Below are positions 1 to 4,913 of a DNA stretch of 10,624 nt, one piece after another (positions within the stretch are counted from its first letter, which is position 1; each line of letters starts with the position of its first letter). Origin of the DNA: a bacterium HR25 (GTDB taxonomy: Bacteria > Chloroflexota > Dehalococcoidia > SM23-28-2 > HRbin24); the NCBI GenBank assembly GCA_002898615.1, contig BEIB01000028.1, forward strand, positions 1 to 10,624. Reading direction: 5' to 3'. The translations under genes and the position numbers were made by a program. Below the pieces are notes generated by a model. The model made no database searches, had not been told where the DNA came from, and saw nothing but the letters and a program-made list of their open reading frames with translations.

Positions 1-297
1 GGCACCGGGGGCCAGCCGGAGCTGCACCTGGGAGCCTTCATCTCGCGGGGCGGGCGGGCCATAACCCTCCTCCCCTCCACCGCCCTGGGAGGGGCCGTCT
101 CCCGTATCGTCGGCACGCACGAGGCCGGCTCCCTGGTGACCATCCCCCGCTTCTTCGCTGATACGGTCATCACGGAGTACGGGGTGGCCCGCCTGGCCGG
201 GAAGAATCACCGGGAGCGGGCGGAGGAGCTCATAGCGGTGGCCCACCCCGACTTCCGGGCGGAGCTGCGACGGGAGGCCCAGCGCCTCTTCTGGTGA
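1..297 (+). CDS. Acetyl-CoA hydrolase/4-hydroxybutyrate CoA-transferase family protein, C-terminal part
   Basis: Only the last 98 codons are in the window; the reading frame is open from base 1 to TGA at 295-297. The protein family moves CoA between acyl groups (acetyl-CoA hydrolase, succinyl-CoA:acetate or 4-hydroxybutyrate CoA-transferase). The visible part is the typical C-terminal domain: a GGQ near its start, then GAFISRGGRAITLLPSTA, SRIV, VTIPR, VITEYGVARLAGK, ERAEELI and AHPDFRAEL, which match the conserved end of this family in order. The catalytic glutamate would lie upstream, outside the window, so hydrolase and transferase cannot be told apart. The gene ends 40 bases before the TATAAT box of the next transcription unit, so it probably belongs to a separate unit upstream. 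Confidence 0.88.
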   Translation, partial: GTGGQPELHLGAFISRGGRAITLLPSTALGGAVSRIVGTHEAGSLVTIPRFFADTVITEYGVARLAGKNHRERAEELIAVAHPDFRAELRREAQRLFW

Positions 298-333
298 GGC
301 TGGCCTGGCCAGGGCGGGGCGTAGACCGCTGCG

Positions 334-347
334 CCCCTATAATGGGG
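334..347 (+). promoter_or_regulatory. Putative -10 box of the HMA/nfo unit
   Basis: A perfect TATAAT at 338-343 sits between CCCC (334-337) and GGGG (344-347), so the box is framed by a 4-bp inverted repeat. No convincing -35 hexamer lies 16-18 bases upstream. An ATG follows 27 bases after the box at 370, preceded by AAGGCCACCC. The same arrangement occurs at 3633-3670. It is seen in the sequence; promoter function is inferred. Confidence 0.5.
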
Positions 348-459
348 ACGGAGGCTGTCAAGGCCACCCATGAAGACGATGCGCATCAAGTGGCGCAGGG
401 TGTTCGTTCTGCCCCGCGCCCGCCTCCTCCGCGCCGAGCGAGGGGCGGAGGGGCAGACG

Positions 460-696
460 ATGGAGCTGGCCATAGAGGGGCTGGTGTGCGACCTCTGCGC
501 CGCCCGCGTGCAGCGGGCCCTGCTGGCCCTGCCGGGGGTGGTGGATGCCCGGGTGAACCTGGAGTCCGGGCGGGCCATCGTGCGGGGGCGGGGCGCCCTG
601 GAGATGGAGCGTCTGAGAGAGGCCGTACGCCGGCAGGTGCTGCTGTGGCCCCTCCGCCGGCTCCTGTCCCTGTTTTCCAGACCGCGCAGGAGGTAG
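460..696 (+). CDS. Small heavy-metal-associated (HMA) domain protein
   Basis: A 78-residue protein of the HMA/copper-chaperone fold, probably cytosolic, that would bind a soft metal ion such as Cu(I) through the two cysteines of GLVCDLC (Cys10 and Cys13 from this start). The rest follows the beta-alpha-beta pattern: ARVQRALLALPGVVDARVNL then an alternating strand AIVRG. The C-terminal tail is very arginine-rich (WPLRRLLSLFSRPRRR), unlike standard CopZ, and could touch membrane or nucleic acid. I chose ATG 460 because GGAGGGG lies at 447-453 with a 6-base spacer and because HMA proteins normally begin directly at the first strand. An in-frame ATG at 370 would add 30 Arg-rich residues; it has a weaker ribosome site but matches the leader seen before the FlK-like gene. 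Stop TAG is 3 bases before nfo, so the two are probably co-transcribed. The metal and partner are unknown; no P-type ATPase is visible. Confidence 0.8.
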   Translation: MELAIEGLVCDLCAARVQRALLALPGVVDARVNLESGRAIVRGRGALEMERLREAVRRQVLLWPLRRLLSLFSRPRRR

Positions 697-699
697 GAA

Positions 700-1554
700 A
701 TGAAGGTCGGGGCCCATGTATCGGCGGCTGGCGGCGTGGACAGGGCCATAGACCGCGCCCTGGAGATGGGCGCCGAGGCGGTGCAGATATTCGTGGCGGC
801 GCCCCAGAGCTGGCGCCGCCGCACCCTCACCCCTGAGGAGATAGAGGCCTTCCGCGCCAAGGTGGCGGAGAGCGGTGTGGGGCCCAATTTCGCTCACGGC
901 CCCTACCTGATCAACCTAGCCGCCGCCGACCCGGACCATCTGGCCAAGTCCGTGGACGCCCTGGTCAAGGACATGGAGGCCTGCCACGCCCTGGGCCTCA
1001 AGGGGGTCATCTTCCACCTGGGTAGCCATCGCGGGGCGGGGCTGGAGGCGGTGGAGCGGCAGATCGTGGAGGCGCTGGTGAAGGTGCTGGAGGCGACGCC
1101 GGAGGACACCTGGCTGGTGCTGGAGAACTCGGCCGGCATGGGCGGCTCCGTGGGCTCCCGCTTCCGGGAGTTGGGCCAGCTTCTGAAGGCGGCGGCCAGT
1201 CCCCGCCTCCGGGTCTGCCTGGACACGCAGCACATGTTCGCTGCCGGCTACGACGTGACGACGCGCCAGGGGCTGGAGGCCGCCATGGAAGAGTTCGACC
1301 GCGAGGTGGGGCTGGAGTGCCTGGTGGCCGTCCACGCCAACGATTCCAAGTGCCCCCTGGGTGGCGGCAAGGACCGCCACGAGAATATCGGCCAGGGGCA
1401 CATAGGGCGCGAGGGCTTTCTGAACATCATCTCCCACCCTGCCTTCCGGGAGCTGGCCTTCTTCTTGGAGGTGCCGGGCTACGATGGCGAGGGCCCTGAT
1501 AAGCCCAATGTGGACGCTCTGAAGGAGCTGCGGGCCCTGGCCCTGGGTGGATGA
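700..1554 (+). CDS. nfo: Endonuclease IV (AP endonuclease)
   Basis: A 284-residue TIM-barrel endonuclease IV, which cuts DNA 5' to abasic sites and clears blocked 3' ends in base-excision repair, using a trinuclear zinc centre. It starts MKVGAHVSAAGG, a typical family N terminus. All nine expected metal ligands can be placed: His66, His106 (IFHLGSH), Glu142 (LENSAG), Asp175 and His178 (CLDTQH), His212 (VHANDSK), Asp225 and His227 (KDRHENIG) and Glu257 (LEVPG). Length is normal (E. coli Nfo is about 285), so the protein should be complete and active. The start has a perfect AGGAGG at 688-693 with a 6-base spacer, overlapping the end of the HMA gene. Pairing with a metal-binding HMA protein is notable for a metalloenzyme, but may be chance. 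Confidence 0.96.
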   Translation: MKVGAHVSAAGGVDRAIDRALEMGAEAVQIFVAAPQSWRRRTLTPEEIEAFRAKVAESGVGPNFAHGPYLINLAAADPDHLAKSVDALVKDMEACHALGLKGVIFHLGSHRGAGLEAVERQIVEALVKVLEATPEDTWLVLENSAGMGGSVGSRFRELGQLLKAAASPRLRVCLDTQHMFAAGYDVTTRQGLEAAMEEFDREVGLECLVAVHANDSKCPLGGGKDRHENIGQGHIGREGFLNIISHPAFRELAFFLEVPGYDGEGPDKPNVDALKELRALALGG

Positions 1555-1625
1555 CAGCATCGCCCCTCTCCGGGGTATGGTCCCGCTTTGGCTGATGAGT
1601 CCGAGGGAAGATTCACGCTTCTTTT

Positions 1626-1676
1626 ACGTCTTTGACGTCTTTTGATCTGTAACAATCGCTTTTATCGACTTAGAAT
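1626..1676 (+). promoter_or_regulatory. AT-rich putative promoter/operator of the sigma-factor gene
   Basis: This lies in the 173-base gap 1555-1727, whose middle is strikingly AT-rich for the window. It has a tandem repeat ACGTCTTTG (1626-1634) and ACGTCTTTT (1635-1643) containing the palindrome GACGTC. Downstream, TGTAAC (1648-1653) and TAGAAT (1671-1676) are separated by 17 bases. TGTAAC resembles the AAC-ending -35 boxes of ECF sigma factors, so autoregulation is possible. The element assignment is inference. Confidence 0.4.
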
Positions 1677-1694
1677 GCCACAGAGAGGACGAAA

Positions 1695-1713
1695 GGTGCC
1701 CGGAAGGGGCACC
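1695..1713 (+). promoter_or_regulatory. Hairpin in the leader of the sigma-factor gene
   Basis: GGTGCCC (1695-1701) and GGGCACC (1707-1713) form a perfect 7-bp stem with a 5-base loop, 14 bases before the GTG start at 1728. No ribosome-binding site is visible in between. No T-run follows, so it is not a classical terminator for nfo. It may affect translation of the sigma factor; the stem is seen, the role is inferred. Confidence 0.45.
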
Positions 1714-1727
1714 CGTCATCCGTACCT

Positions 1728-2228
1728 GTGGCTTGTCCCGAGCGCACCGCAGCCGCCTTCGCCAGGCTCTACGAGGAGTGCTACGGCCGGGTTTTCCACT
1801 ACATCTACTCTCAGGTGCGGGACTTCGAGCTGGCCCGCGATCTGACGGCTGACGTCTTCGTCCGGGCCTTCGCCCGCTTCCACACGCTGCGCCAGTGGGA
1901 CTCCCGCCTCCCCTGGCTGCTGGTCATCGCCCATAACCTACTGGCGGCCCACTACCGCCGCCGTCAGCGGGAGCAGGCCTTCGCTCGCTCTCTGCAGCAG
2001 TATGGAGAGGCCGAGGCCCAGGGGACGCCGGTGGCGGAAGACCTCGTCCTGCTGGAGAGCGAGATGGGGCTCCTGAGCCGCCGGGAGCGACAGGCCCTCT
2101 CCCTCCGCTTCGACGGCGGCCTGACGACGGCCGAGATTGCCCGTCTCCTGGGGGTGCGAGAGGTGACGGTGCGGGTGCTCCTCTACCGCGCCCTGAAGAA
2201 GCTCCGCCGCGCCCTGGAGGGGAGCTAG
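1728..2228 (+). CDS. ECF-type RNA polymerase sigma factor (sigma-70 family)
   Basis: A 166-residue extracytoplasmic-function sigma factor that would direct RNA polymerase to a stress or signal regulon. Region 2 is at about residues 10-78: FARLYEECYGRVFHYIYSQV, ARDLTADVFVRAF, then PWLLVIAHNLLAAHYRRR. Region 4 is at about 113-161: LLSRRERQALSLRF followed by the helix-turn-helix LTTAEIARLLGVREVTVRVLLYRALKKLRR. A short linker (about 80-112) joins them. Start: GTG 1728 is the only good candidate, because the frame upstream is closed by TAG at 1671-1673 with no other start; there is no clear Shine-Dalgarno site, and a 7-bp hairpin lies just upstream. No anti-sigma factor or membrane protein follows; the next gene is a convergent LysR regulator. 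How the factor is held inactive cannot be told from this window. Confidence 0.92.
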   Translation: MACPERTAAAFARLYEECYGRVFHYIYSQVRDFELARDLTADVFVRAFARFHTLRQWDSRLPWLLVIAHNLLAAHYRRRQREQAFARSLQQYGEAEAQGTPVAEDLVLLESEMGLLSRRERQALSLRFDGGLTTAEIARLLGVREVTVRVLLYRALKKLRRALEGS

Positions 2229-3127
2229 GCGGAGGCGGGCTGAAAGCGGTAGATCTCGCCCAGCACCTCCAGGAAGGCAAGGACGGGCCGCGGCCGGCGC
2301 CGGTTGCGCCGGTATATGAGGGCGATGGTGCGGCTGAGGGGGGCGGCGTCCACTATGGGCACCTCCACCAGCACCCCCAGCTCCAGCTCCCGCTCGATGG
2401 TGACGCGGGGCACCATGGCGATGCCCAGTCCCTCCTCCACCATGCGCTTGGTGGCCTCCAGGGAGTCCAGCTCCATGGCCACGTGGGGGACCATCCCCGC
2501 CTGGCGGAAGTAGGAGTGAATGAGGCCGAAGTAGCTGGAGCCACGGTCGAACAGGATGAGGGGTTGGGTGGCCACCTCCTCCAGGCGGGCCTCCCCTCTC
2601 TGGGCGAAGGAGTGGTCACGGGGCACCGCCAAGACTATCTCGTCCTCATAGAGGGGGACTGTCTCCACCTCCGGGTGCTGGAGGGAGCGCACCAGGCCGG
2701 CCTGGACCTCGTCGCTCAGGACCATGCCCAGGACCTGCTCGGAGCGGCCGGTGCGCACGGAGACGTTAATCCCTGGGAAGCGGCGGCGGAAGGCGTGCAG
2801 GATCTTGGGGAGGACGTAGGTGCTTATGGTGAGGGCGGAGCCCAGCCGCAGATGGCCCAGCCCCAGGCTGCGCACCTCCTCCACGGCGTCCCGCCCTTCC
2901 TTCACCACCTGAAGGATCTTCAGGGCGTGAGGCAGGAAGGCCTCGCCGGCGTCCGTCAAGCGGACGCCGCGGCCGCCTCGCTCGAAGAGCTCCTCGCCCA
3001 GCTCCCGCTCCAGGGACTGGATGCGGGCCGTGACGGAGGGCTGGGTGAGCTGCAGGGCCTGGGCGGCACGGCTGAAGCTGAGCTGCTGCGCTACCTGCAC
3101 GAAGGCCTCGATCTGACTCAGGTCCAT
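2225..3127 (-). CDS. LysR-family transcriptional regulator
   Basis: A 300-residue LysR-type regulator: a winged helix-turn-helix DNA-binding domain (about residues 1-60, SFSRAAQALQLTQPSVTARIQSLE then ELGEELFERGGRGVRLTDAG), a linker helix and a two-lobed effector-binding domain (from about 85 to 295, starting HLRLGSALTISTYVLPKIL and including ILFDRGSSYFGLI). The ligand is unknown. ATG at 3127 is preferred because GGAGGG lies 7 bases before it; an in-frame GTG at 3142 would add five residues but swallows that ribosome site. The stop TAG at 2227-2225 overlaps the stop of the convergent sigma gene within CTAG. The promoter region upstream holds a T-N11-A inverted repeat between -35 and -10, the usual arrangement for autorepression. 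Upstream on the same strand is a [2Fe-2S] ferredoxin, and beyond it, divergent, the acyl-thioester cluster, either of which could be a target. Confidence 0.93.
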   Translation of the reverse strand: MDLSQIEAFVQVAQQLSFSRAAQALQLTQPSVTARIQSLERELGEELFERGGRGVRLTDAGEAFLPHALKILQVVKEGRDAVEEVRSLGLGHLRLGSALTISTYVLPKILHAFRRRFPGINVSVRTGRSEQVLGMVLSDEVQAGLVRSLQHPEVETVPLYEDEIVLAVPRDHSFAQRGEARLEEVATQPLILFDRGSSYFGLIHSYFRQAGMVPHVAMELDSLEATKRMVEEGLGIAMVPRVTIERELELGVLVEVPIVDAAPLSRTIALIYRRNRRRPRPVLAFLEVLGEIYRFQPASA

Positions 3128-3196
3128 CTCCTGTCCCTCCACACCAGCCTCATGGCATCAGGACTAGTTATACCAGTGTGGGATATCCTGTGGCCG

Positions 3197-3226
3197 ATTA
3201 TATTCTTCTATCGGGGAAACCGACAA
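3197..3226 (-). promoter_or_regulatory. Promoter and LysR-type box upstream of the lysR gene
   Basis: On the minus strand TTGTCG (3226-3221) and a perfect TATAAT (3202-3197) are separated by 18 bases, giving a good housekeeping-type promoter about 70 bases before ATG 3127. Between them TCGG (3211-3214) and CCGA (3220-3223) form an inverted repeat with a 5-base centre that satisfies the T-N11-A rule of LysR boxes. A palindrome GGATATCC lies just downstream at 3181-3188. Binding by the LysR protein is inferred. Confidence 0.6.
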
Positions 3227-3249
3227 CTTTTAGACGTCATCCGGCGGCG

Positions 3250-3293
3250 CTGGCGGGCCCGCCGGGCCAGGTTAGGCGGGGCGCACGCCCCGC
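3250..3293 (-). terminator. GC-rich hairpins at the end of the ferredoxin gene
   Basis: GCGGGGC (3276-3282) and GCCCCGC (3287-3293) form a perfect 7-bp stem with a 4-base loop over the last ferredoxin codons. Just beyond the stop codon, GGCGGGCCCGCC (3252-3263) is a perfect palindrome and CTGGC/GCCAG (3250-3254/3266-3270) is an enclosing stem. There is no T-run on either strand, so this would be an atypical or pausing terminator separating the ferredoxin from the lysR promoter. Confidence 0.4.
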
Positions 3294-3583
3294 TTGTGCA
3301 CGGTCACCTCTCCCCGTACCCGGGCCTGACAGGCCAGGCGGAGGCGCCCTGTCCGCGCCTGCGCCTCGCCGAACTCGGCCGCCAGGGTGCGGCGTTCGCT
3401 CCGGCCCAGCGGGTCCAGATTGGCCTCTCCCTCCTCCACCAAACAGGCGCAACTGGTGCACAGCCCCTGCCCGCCGCAGGTGGTGGGCCAGTAGAGGCCG
3501 TGCGCCCAGGCCGCCTCCATGATGGTCTGCCCCTCCTGGGCCTCCAGGACGAGGCCGGCCGGCAGAACGATGACTCTGGGCAT
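3272..3583 (-). CDS. [2Fe-2S] ferredoxin
   Basis: A 103-residue soluble ferredoxin that carries single electrons to or from an unidentified oxidoreductase. The cluster ligands are Cys36, Cys42, Cys45 and Cys85: TTCGGQGLCTSC has the C-x5-C-x2-C spacing of adrenodoxin/Isc-type ferredoxins rather than the C-x4-C-x2-C of plant-type ones, and LACQARV supplies the fourth ligand. An extra cysteine, Cys47, follows directly. The start at ATG 3583 (MPRVIVLPAG) has GGGAGGG a few bases upstream; an in-frame ATG at 3601 would add six residues. The gene is divergent from the FlK-like gene across a gap of fewer than 90 bases, and 144 bases upstream of lysR. No reductase or oxygenase partner is in the window. 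The symmetric box CTTATACT (3636-3643) could also serve as its -10, read as TATAAG on the minus strand. Confidence 0.9.
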   Translation of the reverse strand: MPRVIVLPAGLVLEAQEGQTIMEAAWAHGLYWPTTCGGQGLCTSCACLVEEGEANLDPLGRSERRTLAAEFGEAQARTGRLRLACQARVRGEVTVHKRGVRPA

Positions 3584-3625
3584 GACCCTCCCCGCCACCA
3601 TACTACCACCGCTTGCCCGTGAGCG

Positions 3626-3647
3626 TTGACGTCCCCTTATACTGGGG
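3626..3647 (+). promoter_or_regulatory. Putative promoter of the acyl-thioester gene cluster
   Basis: TATACT (3638-3643) lies between CCCC (3633-3636) and GGGG (3644-3647), 27 bases before ATG 3670, the same layout as at 334-370. TTGACGTC at 3626-3633 is only about 6 bases upstream of the box, too close for a -35, so it is more likely an operator; TGACGTC also occurs upstream of the sigma and lysR genes. The core reads TATAAG on the other strand, so it may also serve the divergent ferredoxin gene. Confidence 0.5.
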
Positions 3648-3669
3648 AAAAGAAGCCAGGAAGGCCACC

Positions 3670-4062
3670 ATGAGGGAGATACCAGCGGAGCTGGCGGGCG
3701 AGAGGAGCTTCGTCACCACGCCGGAGATGGGGACGAAGCACCTGGGCGATATATCGGTCTACAGCAGCCCGGCCATGGTAGCCCAGTTCGAGGACCTGTG
3801 CACCGGCATGCTGGCCCCCTACCTGGACCCCGGCGAAGGCTCCGTGGGCTACCGGCTGGAATTGCGCCACCTGGCGCCCACTCTCATCGGTCAGCGGGTG
3901 ACGCTGCGGGCCCGCGTCCGGGAGGCGGAGGGCCGGCGCTTTCTCTTCGAGCTGGAGGCCTATAACGATAGCGGTACCAAGATAGGCGAGGGGCTGCACG
4001 AGCGACGGGTGGTGGATCTGGGCCGCTTCGCCGACCGGCTCGCCCGGGGCGAGGGGGGCTAG
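3670..4062 (+). CDS. FlK-like hotdog thioesterase
   Basis: A 130-residue single-hotdog protein resembling FlK, the fluoroacetyl-CoA thioesterase of Streptomyces cattleya (about 139 residues). The best evidence is the spacing of the catalytic residues: Ser33, Glu41 and His67 sit exactly where FlK has Thr42, Glu50 and His76 (gaps of 8 and 26). Surrounding sequence also agrees: MVAQFEDLC, APYLDPGEGSVG, RHLAPTLIG, and IGEGLHERRVV near the end. Serine in place of threonine is a notable change. FlK-like proteins are widespread in bacteria that do not handle fluoroacetate, so the substrate is probably another short acyl-CoA. Start ATG 3670 has AGGAAGG at 3658-3664, 5 bases away. It is the first gene of the cluster, with only 3 bases to the next start. 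It may be a housekeeping hydrolase that clears misprimed or toxic acyl-CoAs. Confidence 0.82.
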   Translation: MREIPAELAGERSFVTTPEMGTKHLGDISVYSSPAMVAQFEDLCTGMLAPYLDPGEGSVGYRLELRHLAPTLIGQRVTLRARVREAEGRRFLFELEAYNDSGTKIGEGLHERRVVDLGRFADRLARGEGG

Positions 4063-4065
4063 GGC

Positions 4066-4488
4066 GTGGACGAGGCGGGCCGCCCCTCCCTGGACGAGCT
4101 TCCCCGGGGCTACCGCTTTCCGCCCCTCATCTACACCCTGGATCCTGACTGGGTGACGGAATACCTGTCGGCGGTGGAGGACGCGGCCACGCCGGCCCTG
4201 GGAGCGGGGCTGGTGCCGGGGATGGCCCTGGCCACCCTGGCGGTGCGCGCCCTCTTGGAGCAGGTGCGGCTGCCGCCAGGCGCTGTCCACCTCTCCCAGG
4301 AGGTGCAGCTCCAGCGGGCCGTTCAGGCCGGGGAAAGGGTCACCGCCGAGGCCAGCATCGTCAGCCGGGGGGAGCGGCAGGGCTGGCTCCTCCTCACCAT
4401 CGAGATGGCAGCCCGCGACGCCCGGGGAGAGCCCGTGATGACCGGCCGCGCCACCCTGGGGATGCCGGTGGAGGGCGCCACCCCATGA
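4066..4488 (+). CDS. MaoC-N-like hotdog protein, probable non-catalytic subunit of an (R)-hydratase/dehydratase
   Basis: A 140-residue hotdog protein resembling the N-terminal half of double-hotdog MaoC dehydratases and HadA-type subunits of mycobacterial FAS-II. It lacks the catalytic GDxNPxH motif. It does keep the core pattern of a proline-rich start (GYRFPPLIYTLDPDWVTEYLSAVED), a central helix (VPGMALATLAVRALLEQV), HLSQEVQLQRAVQAGERV and long strands at the end. The next gene encodes the catalytic half, overlapping by ATGA, so the two very likely form a heterodimer that hydrates or dehydrates 2-enoyl/3-hydroxyacyl thioesters. The start GTG 4066 follows the previous stop by 3 bases, with GAGGGGGG at 4051-4058 as ribosome site. 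The family call rests on pattern and context more than on a signature motif. Confidence 0.72.
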   Translation: MDEAGRPSLDELPRGYRFPPLIYTLDPDWVTEYLSAVEDAATPALGAGLVPGMALATLAVRALLEQVRLPPGAVHLSQEVQLQRAVQAGERVTAEASIVSRGERQGWLLLTIEMAARDARGEPVMTGRATLGMPVEGATP

Positions 4489-4907
4489 GGGAGAGGGACG
4501 CGCCGGACCTGCGGACGGGAGCGGAGCTGCCCCGTCTGGAGAGGCGACTGGACCAGGCGAAGATAGACCGCTACGCCCGTGTGAGCGGTGACCATAACCC
4601 CCTGCACACGGATCCTGCCTTCGCCGCGGGCACCCCCTTCGGGGGGACAGTGGCCCACGGGATGCTGCTGCTGGCCTATCTGTCGGAGCTGATGACCCTG
4701 GCCTTCGGGCGGCGCTGGCTGGAGGCGGGCCGGCTGCGGGCCCGCTTCCGGGCACCCGCCCGCCCTGGCGATGCCGTCGCCGTCGGTGGCCGGGTGACAG
4801 GGGTGCAGGGAGGGCAGGTCACCTGCACCCTGGAGTGCCGCAACCAGCGGGGGGAGCTGCTGGTGAGCGCCGAGGCGCAGCTACCGGCCCCCGCCGAGGC
4901 GAGTTAG
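4485..4907 (+). CDS. MaoC-family (R)-specific enoyl-CoA hydratase/3-hydroxyacyl dehydratase
   Basis: A 140-residue catalytic hotdog hydratase. The hydratase-2 motif is complete: YARVSGDHNPLHTDPAFA, with catalytic Asp36 and His41, followed by PFGGTVAHGM, the usual second conserved block. The enzyme adds or removes water across the 2,3 double bond of acyl thioesters with R stereochemistry, as PhaJ, HadB and MaoC do. Later strands (RLRARFRAPARPGDAV, TCTLECRNQRGELLVSAEA) complete the fold. It begins inside the stop of the preceding hotdog gene (ATGA), with GGAGGG at 4470-4475 as ribosome site, which supports a two-subunit enzyme made in equal amounts. Only 6 bases separate it from the ketosynthase gene. 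In an elongation cycle it would act after ketoacyl reduction. Confidence 0.9.
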   Translation: MRERDAPDLRTGAELPRLERRLDQAKIDRYARVSGDHNPLHTDPAFAAGTPFGGTVAHGMLLLAYLSELMTLAFGRRWLEAGRLRARFRAPARPGDAVAVGGRVTGVQGGQVTCTLECRNQRGELLVSAEAQLPAPAEAS

Positions 4908-4913
4908 GAGGTG

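Noticed and set aside
1563..1576. CCCC-TCTCC-GGGG as a terminator after nfo
   Set aside because: Only a 4-bp stem and no T-run; too weak to call.
1642..1845. Short plus-strand open frame across the sigma promoter
   Set aside because: No ribosome site, no motif, and it covers the promoter and the start of the sigma gene in another frame.
2483..3622. A 379-codon plus-strand open frame across lysR and the ferredoxin gene
   Set aside because: It runs antisense to two well-supported genes and across their intergenic promoter; low-complexity composition, no recognisable domain.
3626..3643. TTGACG as a -35 box for TATACT
   Set aside because: The gap is only about 6 bases, far below the usual 16-18; treated as a possible operator instead.
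3661..3672. GGCCACCATG resembles a eukaryotic Kozak context
   Set aside because: Gene organisation, operon overlaps and ribosome-binding sites are bacterial; the match is coincidental, although the shared AAGGCCACC leader is listed as a finding.
3637..4755. A 372-codon minus-strand open frame over the three hotdog genes
   Set aside because: Antisense to three genes with overlapping starts and stops and recognisable motifs; proline- and histidine-rich product.
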